Shown in pieces: positions 26,860 to 32,155 of a stretch of 32,155 bases of DNA (the first letter of the stretch is position 1; every line of letters begins with the position of its first letter). This DNA comes from Isotricha intestinalis (Eukaryota; Ciliophora; Litostomatea; Vestibuliferida; Isotrichidae). The DNA lies in contig JAJJLU010003772.1 of assembly GCA_023807065.1 (NCBI GenBank), positions 1-32,155 on the forward strand, given 5' to 3'. Position numbers and translations under genes: made by a program. The notes under the pieces were generated by a model. The model saw nothing but the letters and a program-made list of their open reading frames with translations, was not told where the DNA came from and did no database searches.

Positions 26860-27630
26860 TTATAATTCATAATCCAAATTTATATTTAATTTCTTCATTT
26901 TTTCATATAACTCCTCTTTATCCTTAGAAAAATATTTAGAACCTTTTTTTCCGAAAATTCTAAAACCATATAATTTAGGAATATAATTTTTAACTTTTTT
27001 AACTTTTGGATTTAAATCAGGATAAGCCATAAAAAAAATTTGTGGAAAACTAGTACCAAAATAAGCACCATCCATATCTCTAACTCTTTCTCTAGGTTTA
27101 TAAACTTCACAGCAAATAGGACAATAAACTTTAACTCTACTAAATTTAGTATCTTCACTTAAACCAACAGGAATTAAAACTTGTTTATCACATAATATTC
27201 TTGGACAATGACCAAAAATACCATTTAAATATTTTTCCCTCATTAATGCTAATCCTTTTGGAGTTGAAATAAATCTTTTATGAATTAAACCATATATTTC
27301 CTTTATTTGCTGTAAATTTTCTAAATTTTCTTCAGATATTTGGTCTGAAGGATATTCTTGTGATAATATTGTTTCTAAATATGGCTTACATTTTATTCCT
27401 ATTAAATTTATTTTATTTTTTATAAATTCTTCATCGATTTCTACAAAATATTCATTTCCATCTAATTGACAAAACCATTGAATCCATCCTCCTTCGTTTA
27501 TTTCTGGAAATCTATTATCACTTCCTGTATCATTTTCATCAAAGTTTTGATCTTGTTCTGCATTTATTTCGTTGTTTTGATCTTCTTCTATCTCATTCTG
27601 GTTGTTTTCATAATCATTATCATCATCCAT
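26860..27630 (-). CDS. CSNK2B: Casein kinase 2 regulatory (beta) subunit
   Basis: 256 residues. A 45-residue acidic Asn/Asp/Glu extension precedes the conserved core, which starts at WIQWFCQLDGNEYFVEIDEE. The core contains the Zn-binding Cys142/Cys147 (GHCPRILC) and Cys170/Cys173 (YCPICCEVYKP). It also has the family blocks STPKGLALM, LIPVGLSED, DGAYFGTSFPQIFFMAYPDL and YIPKLYGFRIFG. The subunit dimerises through the Zn finger and holds two catalytic alpha subunits. The usual length is about 215 residues; the N-terminal extension and about 28 C-terminal residues account for the difference. All key residues are present. Confidence 0.95.
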   Translation of the reverse strand: MDDDNDYENNQNEIEEDQNNEINAEQDQNFDENDTGSDNRFPEINEGGWIQWFCQLDGNEYFVEIDEEFIKNKINLIGIKCKPYLETILSQEYPSDQISEENLENLQQIKEIYGLIHKRFISTPKGLALMREKYLNGIFGHCPRILCDKQVLIPVGLSEDTKFSRVKVYCPICCEVYKPRERVRDMDGAYFGTSFPQIFFMAYPDLNPKVKKVKNYIPKLYGFRIFGKKGSKYFSKDKEELYEKMKKLNINLDYEL

Positions 27631-28629
27631 TTTTTTTTTATTTTTTGTTTAAATTTTTTTTTTGGATTTTTAAAAATATTGCTTTATTGTTAGTAAATAG
27701 TTCAAATTATTATTCTTTGTTATAACAAATACTAAAAATATTATTATAGGATAATAATATAATTTAATGTTTATTTTATTTCAACTCGTAAATTTCAAAA
27801 TTAAATAATTAGATTAATTGTTAAAATATAAACAAAAATCAGAAAAATAAAAAATGGAAAACAGTGATTATTGTCGAGCTTAAAAACATAGACTATTATT
27901 ATTGTTATTTTTTGCATTAATAGTTCATATCTTTTGTAATTTTTATTTTATATAAGAAAGAAAACAAGAAATATAAATAAAAAAATTGAAGTGATCAAAG
28001 ATAAGATTTAGAAAATAATTCATTATATTTTTCTAAAACAAATAATATTAGGTTTATCTTATCCTTTTTATTGGAAAAATTTAAAGATAAAATACAATTT
28101 ATAAAATTAAAAATATAAATAAAATAAATATGAGGGGAGGTAGAACTTATATTAAATATATTATCATCTTATAAGGGAAATATATATAATAATAATAATG
28201 AAAATTATAAATATTTTTTATTAAAAAATATTATTAATTAGGTTAATTGATTTATGATAAATTATTAATATTTATCTATCGATAATAAATTTGTTTTCCT
28301 TCTTTTTTTTTAAATTAACATTTATTATATTTTTTTAAATAATCAACTAGCATTACAAGTATTTCTCTGTTGATTTGTGTTTTTATTTAAAATATATAAA
28401 ATACATTCATTTATTGTATTTTAATTTATTTATTTTTTTATGAAATATATTTCCTGTATAAATTTTTTAAATTTAGCTCAAATTGATTTTATCATATTTT
28501 TTTTTAATTAAATTAATTATAAAATTAAATTTATTTATTGGTTATTTATAAATTGAAAATTTTTGTTTATTTTTAAAATTAATTTTTCAATAAAAAACAA
28601 TAACATAACAATAAAAAATTAAAAAAAGG
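27631..28629. other. Intergenic region, 999 bp, between divergent genes
   Basis: It separates the CK2 beta gene (-) from the two-pass membrane gene (+). It is far longer than the other divergent gaps (about 100-140 bp). It has stops in all frames. Two slightly less A+T-rich patches stand out (TTGTCGAGCTTAA near 27870 and GAGGGGAGGTAG near 28132), but neither folds or reads as a known RNA. It could hold an unrecognised non-coding RNA or a larger promoter. Confidence 0.45.
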
Positions 28630-30600
28630 ATGGCAAAAAATTGTTGTCAAAAATTTAAATCATTAATACAAGAAATAGATCTCTTTGGAACATTTATAAC
28701 TTTTAGAATAAATGATGATATAGAATATAAATCAGTAATAGGAGGATGTTCTACAATATTATTTTCAATCTTTACATTTTTCTATACATTATATTATTCA
28801 TGTAGTTTTTTAGATAGAAAAAATATTGATTATAAATATTCAACAAAAACAATTGAAAGTTCTCCTTTTTTAAATTTGACTTCAGAAAAATTTAATTTTG
28901 CTTTCGGAGTTCAAAAACAAGAAGATGGAGATGATTATACATATGAAAGTGAAGATGAGAATTTTTTTAATTATTCTGTTGAATTAATTGAATGGGTTGG
29001 ATTTAATGAAGATGAGATTGCTCCTCAAACAATAATCAAAAATTTAGATGTTAAATTATGTGATAAAGAAGATTTTTATTATCAAGTTGATAATACTTTT
29101 GAAAACATTGGTTTAGAAACTAGTTATTGTCCTAATGTTAAAAATATTAACTTTACTTTAGAAGGTTTATATACTGATTATTATTTTAAATATTTAAGGA
29201 TAAATATTTCTCTTTCTAATTATGGTATTAATCATCTTAATGAAGTTGACACTTATTTAAAAAAAGAACCTTTAGAAATGGCAATTTATTATATTGATAG
29301 TACTATTGATTATCAAAGACAATATAATTTTATGACTCCTTATATTAATTATATATATAGAGGAATTGATTTAAATTTTATTAAATATCTTTATCTTTTT
29401 ATTTCTCCTATTGAATTTACAAATGATCAAAATATATTATTTGATAATCCACATATAAAAAATACTTCAACTTTAGATTTTTCATATGATAGTTTTAGAT
29501 TTGTTTCTTCAAGAGATGATGAAGACTTAGTTGATAAACATTTATTAGGTCAAATTATTATAAAAGTATCTCCTAAAATATTTCAATTAAGTAGAATTTA
29601 TCAAAAATTTCCTTCTTTTATAGCTGATTTATGTGGGATTTTAGAAGAAATTATGGTAATAACTTTAATTATAGTAAATATTATTGAAAGAAAATTAGTT
29701 GATGAAAAATTAGTCAATAGAATGTTAAAATTTAAAGGAAGTAAATATTATAATGTTAATCATTTAATTAATTTGTTTAATTCTGATAAAAATTCTAATA
29801 ATATCATGAAAATAATTAAAAAACCTCATTTATTCATTGAAAAAAAAGAAAATTTTTCTTTGTTGGATACAGAATTAAAACATTATAATATTTTTTCATA
29901 TAGAGATGAAAATTTAATAAAATTCAAATTTCAAAAGAAAAAAATAAATCCTTATTTTGAAAATACTGACCTAATAAAAAATACAAATACAGTACCTTTA
30001 AAAAAAGGTTTATTTGACGATGCTCTAAAAGTAAATATTTTTAAAACTTGTACAAATAGGAATTTTGAGAGTATTAATGAAGAGAATAATAGTCATAATA
30101 ATAGTTATTGTTCTTTAAAATTACAAAAAAAAAAAAAATTACCAGGAGAAAAAGATGATAATAAAAACATAAAAATATTTCCTTTAACTAAAATGGAGAA
30201 TATATGGGCTTCTTTATTTTTTTGGTGTTCAAATTTACAAAGAAAAAGATATGAAATAATAAAAAAGGCAGAAAATAAAATTCATTATTATCTTGATATA
30301 TATACTTATATTAAAAAAATGCAGGAAATAGATTTAATTAAATATTGTTTATTTGACAATGAACAAATGAATCTTTTTGATTTTTTATCTAATCCTCCTA
30401 TTAAAATAGAAAATTTGAAAGGTAAATTTATTTATCAAGAATTCGAAAGAAAACAAATAAATGTCAAAAGTTTAGGGTTAAAAGAAATGGATGATATTTT
30501 TACTTCATACAATAATATTAGAAACAAAAAAAATGTGAGTTTCGAAGATCTTAAATTATTGAGATTAGTTAAAGCAGAAGTTGATTTTCTGAAAAATTAA
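28630..30600 (+). CDS. Two-pass membrane protein with large ectodomain (ciliate-type family), member 2
   Basis: 656 residues. A cytosolic start with IQEIDLFGTFITFRI and IEYKSVIGGC leads into a membrane span at about 38-60. The ectodomain of about 270 residues has sequons (NLT, NYS, NFT, NIS, NTS) and several Cys. A second span follows at about 330-352 (FIADLCGILEEIMVITLIIV). The cytosolic tail is about 300 residues: a Leu-rich helical part, a Lys-rich linker, then a helical end with EMDDIFTSYNNIRN. It matches the plan of the - strand protein at 12773-14350, with a longer tail. CC at residues 5-6 could be palmitoylated. Function unknown; a sensor or surface role is only a guess. Confidence 0.7.
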   Translation: MAKNCCQKFKSLIQEIDLFGTFITFRINDDIEYKSVIGGCSTILFSIFTFFYTLYYSCSFLDRKNIDYKYSTKTIESSPFLNLTSEKFNFAFGVQKQEDGDDYTYESEDENFFNYSVELIEWVGFNEDEIAPQTIIKNLDVKLCDKEDFYYQVDNTFENIGLETSYCPNVKNINFTLEGLYTDYYFKYLRINISLSNYGINHLNEVDTYLKKEPLEMAIYYIDSTIDYQRQYNFMTPYINYIYRGIDLNFIKYLYLFISPIEFTNDQNILFDNPHIKNTSTLDFSYDSFRFVSSRDDEDLVDKHLLGQIIIKVSPKIFQLSRIYQKFPSFIADLCGILEEIMVITLIIVNIIERKLVDEKLVNRMLKFKGSKYYNVNHLINLFNSDKNSNNIMKIIKKPHLFIEKKENFSLLDTELKHYNIFSYRDENLIKFKFQKKKINPYFENTDLIKNTNTVPLKKGLFDDALKVNIFKTCTNRNFESINEENNSHNNSYCSLKLQKKKKLPGEKDDNKNIKIFPLTKMENIWASLFFWCSNLQRKRYEIIKKAENKIHYYLDIYTYIKKMQEIDLIKYCLFDNEQMNLFDFLSNPPIKIENLKGKFIYQEFERKQINVKSLGLKEMDDIFTSYNNIRNKKNVSFEDLKLLRLVKAEVDFLKN

Positions 30601-31282
30601 GGGGTTTATAAAAATATGTTATTTTAATAATTTTTATAATTGTAAATGTTAAATATTACTTTAATTAATTATTATTCGAAGTAAAAAACAAAAAAGATTT
30701 ATTAAACTTTTAATTTTTTAAATTTACTATACATCATTGATTTTTTTTCTCTTTATATAGTTATACTGATTTTTTGGTTTTAATTAAATGCTTCTTCGAT
30801 TGAAAAAAATCAAAACAACAAAGAAATGTTTCAATATATAAGTAATATAAAAATCAAAACAATTTATATTTTAAAAGAAAAGAGTTTAAATCATTTATAA
30901 TAAGTTTTTTATATTTTATAGGAACAATTCAAAAAATTTCATATTATTTTGCAAATCTAAAGTTAAAAATTAGAAATAAAAAAAAAAGAACAAATTAAAT
31001 TTATTTGGGCAATAAGAGTAATTGAAATATTTAAATATATTTCTTTTAATATGTTTTCATAATTTTTTTCCATTTTTATAATTTTCAGCCATATATAAAT
31101 CTTTTTTATTAAAATTTGAAGAATAACATATTGATGATTTTCAGTTAAAAAAATTATTATTATAAAAAAGCATTAAAAAATAAAAATTAATATATTTTAA
31201 TTCAAGCTTTAAATTTATCTGTTTTTTTTTAACTTTATTTCAATTTATCAAATATTTATTTTCAAATTTAGAATTAAATTAA
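30601..31282. other. Non-coding region, 682 bp
   Basis: It follows the two-pass membrane gene. Stops are frequent in all frames. No peptide, RNA gene or repeat could be recognised. It may include older, unrecognisable parts of the decayed WD-repeat gene to its right. Confidence 0.5.
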
Positions 31283-31833
31283 TTTCATTATTATGGAAGA
31301 AGTTTAATTGAAGATAAAGGAATATTTTTAGTTGGAGGAATAAGTAATAACATAAGAATATATATAAATGATAATTATGAATATATTCAAGAAATTAAAG
31401 ATTCTCATAATAATTTTATTTTTGATTTTATTGAATTAAAAGATGGAACAATTGCATCTTTTTCTGATGATAAAACAATAAAAGTTTTTATTTTTATTTT
31501 TGGTTTATTTCTTTAATTATATGATTAATATTAAAAAATCTTTCTTCAATATTTAATAATAAGAGATTAAATATTAATTGATTTATTTTTATTGAATTTA
31601 TTTAAAGATTTTAAGGGTAATTTTATTTTTATTTTTTTATTGAAAAAATTAAATAATTCAATTTTTGTTAAACTTATAAATCTCATTCAAAAAATTTGAA
31701 TAAATCATTGTTCTACTTCTGATAATAAATCAATTATAATTTATGATATTATTTTATACAAAATATTCAAAATTCATATGATAATTATATTAATTATGTA
31801 GAAATTAAAGATGAAAATAATTTGGGTTTTTAA
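31283..31833 (+). pseudogene. Decayed WD-repeat gene fragment
   Basis: Frame 31283-31516 has no ATG at its start and encodes DNYEYIQEIKDSHNNFIFDF followed by IELKDGTIASFSDDKTIKVF, a WD40-type repeat with the final Trp replaced. After a stop, a second repeat-like stretch (31700-31773) encodes STSDNKSIIIYDI. It then continues only after a change of frame as SYDNYINYVEIKDENN (from 31774), ending at TAA 31831-31833. Stops and a frame change between recognisable repeat units indicate a dead gene. Introns could in principle explain the breaks, but no GTAAG donor is visible at them. Confidence 0.5.
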
Positions 31834-31893
31834 AGTAGAATTAGACATATATTAAAAATATAAACATATAAATAAATTTTATCTTCATATATG

Positions 31894-31935
31894 AAATTTT
31901 CTTTACATATATTTAAATTTTCTTTACATATATTT
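31894..31935. repeat. Perfect tandem duplication of a 21-bp unit
   Basis: The unit at 31894-31914 (core TTTTCTTTACATATATTT) is repeated exactly at 31915-31935. It lies just after the decayed WD-repeat gene. It is a simple recent duplication in non-coding DNA. Confidence 0.8.
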
Positions 31936-32027
31936 TAAATTAAATTATATTTATAAAAAATGTTAAAATAAAACTAATATATAATTAAATAAAAGTATTT
32001 AATGAATATTAAAATATAATTAATAAA

Positions 32028-32093
32028 TTAAATATCATAATTATTATTATCAATCAGTTCATCGTCATCAGATAAATTAAAATCTGCAGAATT
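32028..32093 (-). CDS. Possible last exon of a gene running off the right edge
   Basis: On the - strand an acceptor-like TTTTTAG (ending at 32094) is followed by an open stretch of 21 codons: NSADFNLSDDDELIDNNNYD, then I, then TAA at 32028-32030. The codons include GAC and CTG, less A+T-extreme than the surroundings, and the acidic tail looks like a protein C-terminus. In the other direction an in-frame TAG abuts the proposed splice site, and no GT donor is visible up to the window end. The intron would therefore have to begin outside. Weak evidence. Confidence 0.28.
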   Translation of the reverse strand, partial: NSADFNLSDDDELIDNNNYDI

Positions 32094-32155
32094 CTAAAAA
32101 TATCAATTATTTTTTCTTCTTTTTTTTAAATCAAAGGTTTTAATATTAAATCTGA

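Noticed and set aside
28120..28145. The GC-richer patch GAGGGGAGGTAG as a telomere- or G-quadruplex-like element
   Set aside because: It is a single short G-rich patch without repetition; it is insufficient for either call.
1..32155. Tetrahymena/Paramecium-type code with TAA/TAG as Gln
   Set aside because: Conserved proteins (CK2 beta, CDPK, DDX31, Rab32, ERGIC-type) are full length with TAA/TAG only at their ends, and Gln is written CAA/CAG.
1..32155. Anaerobic fungus or Dictyostelium-like host as the source of this A+T-rich DNA
   Set aside because: A CDPK with a fused EF-hand lobe argues against fungi and amoebozoans, and CFAP77 plus the ciliate-type two-pass family argue for a ciliate. 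This rests on gene content only.
1..32155. Telomere repeats, tRNA genes, CRISPR arrays or transposase genes
   Set aside because: I looked at both ends and all gaps and found no tandem G-rich or C-rich repeats, no tRNA-like GC-rich stem pattern, no spaced repeats and no transposase or integrase motifs.

Overview
The window looks like macronuclear DNA of a ciliate that uses the standard genetic code. The DNA is extremely A+T-rich. Genes are densely packed on both strands, nearly intron-free, and full of Asn/Lys/Ile codons. The gene set is eukaryotic and ciliated: a CFAP77-type axonemal protein, a calcium-dependent protein kinase with a fused EF-hand lobe, and two members of a two-pass membrane family that I associate with ciliates. 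All 19 complete frames end in TAA (17) or TAG (2). Long conserved proteins therefore read through without TAA/TAG as sense codons, which excludes the Tetrahymena/Paramecium-type code. The two introns I can define are both 53 nt, unlike the 15-16 nt introns of Stentor. A litostome, such as a rumen ciliate, is my best guess (inference). No telomeric repeat is visible at either end, so this is probably an internal contig.

Layout. Bases 1-171 are a fragment that duplicates 141 bp of the PIN-like gene further in. The + strand from 390 to 7156 holds two abutting unknown genes (390-1016, 1016-1834), a PIN-like/PILS-type membrane transporter (2066-4510), CFAP77 (4996-5852, one intron) and an Asn-rich unknown (6002-7156). 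The - strand from 7308 to 11678 holds an unknown coiled-coil protein, a DP-type (E2F partner) transcription factor and an ERGIC/Erv41-Erv46 cargo receptor with one intron. A dolichyl-diphosphate phosphatase (DOLPP1-like) lies at 11796-12641 (+). A two-pass membrane protein (12773-14350) and a DDX31/Dbp7 DEAD-box helicase (14543-16990) follow on the - strand. Then come an unknown basic protein (17130-18995, +), a Rab32-like GTPase (19597-20289, -) and two unknown proteins (20393-21121 and 21410-23062, +). A - strand block of signalling genes holds a CDPK, a degenerate kinase-like protein and casein kinase 2 beta (23374-27630). A second two-pass membrane protein is at 28630-30600 (+). The last 1.5 kb holds a decayed WD-repeat gene, a small tandem repeat and possibly the last exon of a - strand gene that runs off the window.

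The genes are individual eukaryotic units, not an operon. Several share themes: secretory pathway and glycosylation (ERGIC receptor, DOLPP1, Rab32), kinase signalling (CDPK, CK2 beta, pseudokinase), cell-cycle transcription (DP) and ribosome biogenesis (DDX31). Divergent pairs are separated by only about 100-140 bp, so several promoters must be very compact.

I see no clearly new system such as a defence island, mobile element or biosynthetic cluster. The observations most worth checking are the exact 141-bp repeat at the left edge, the DP protein with an unexplained N-terminal domain, the two-pass membrane family, the degenerate kinase, and the two unknown frames that overlap by one base.
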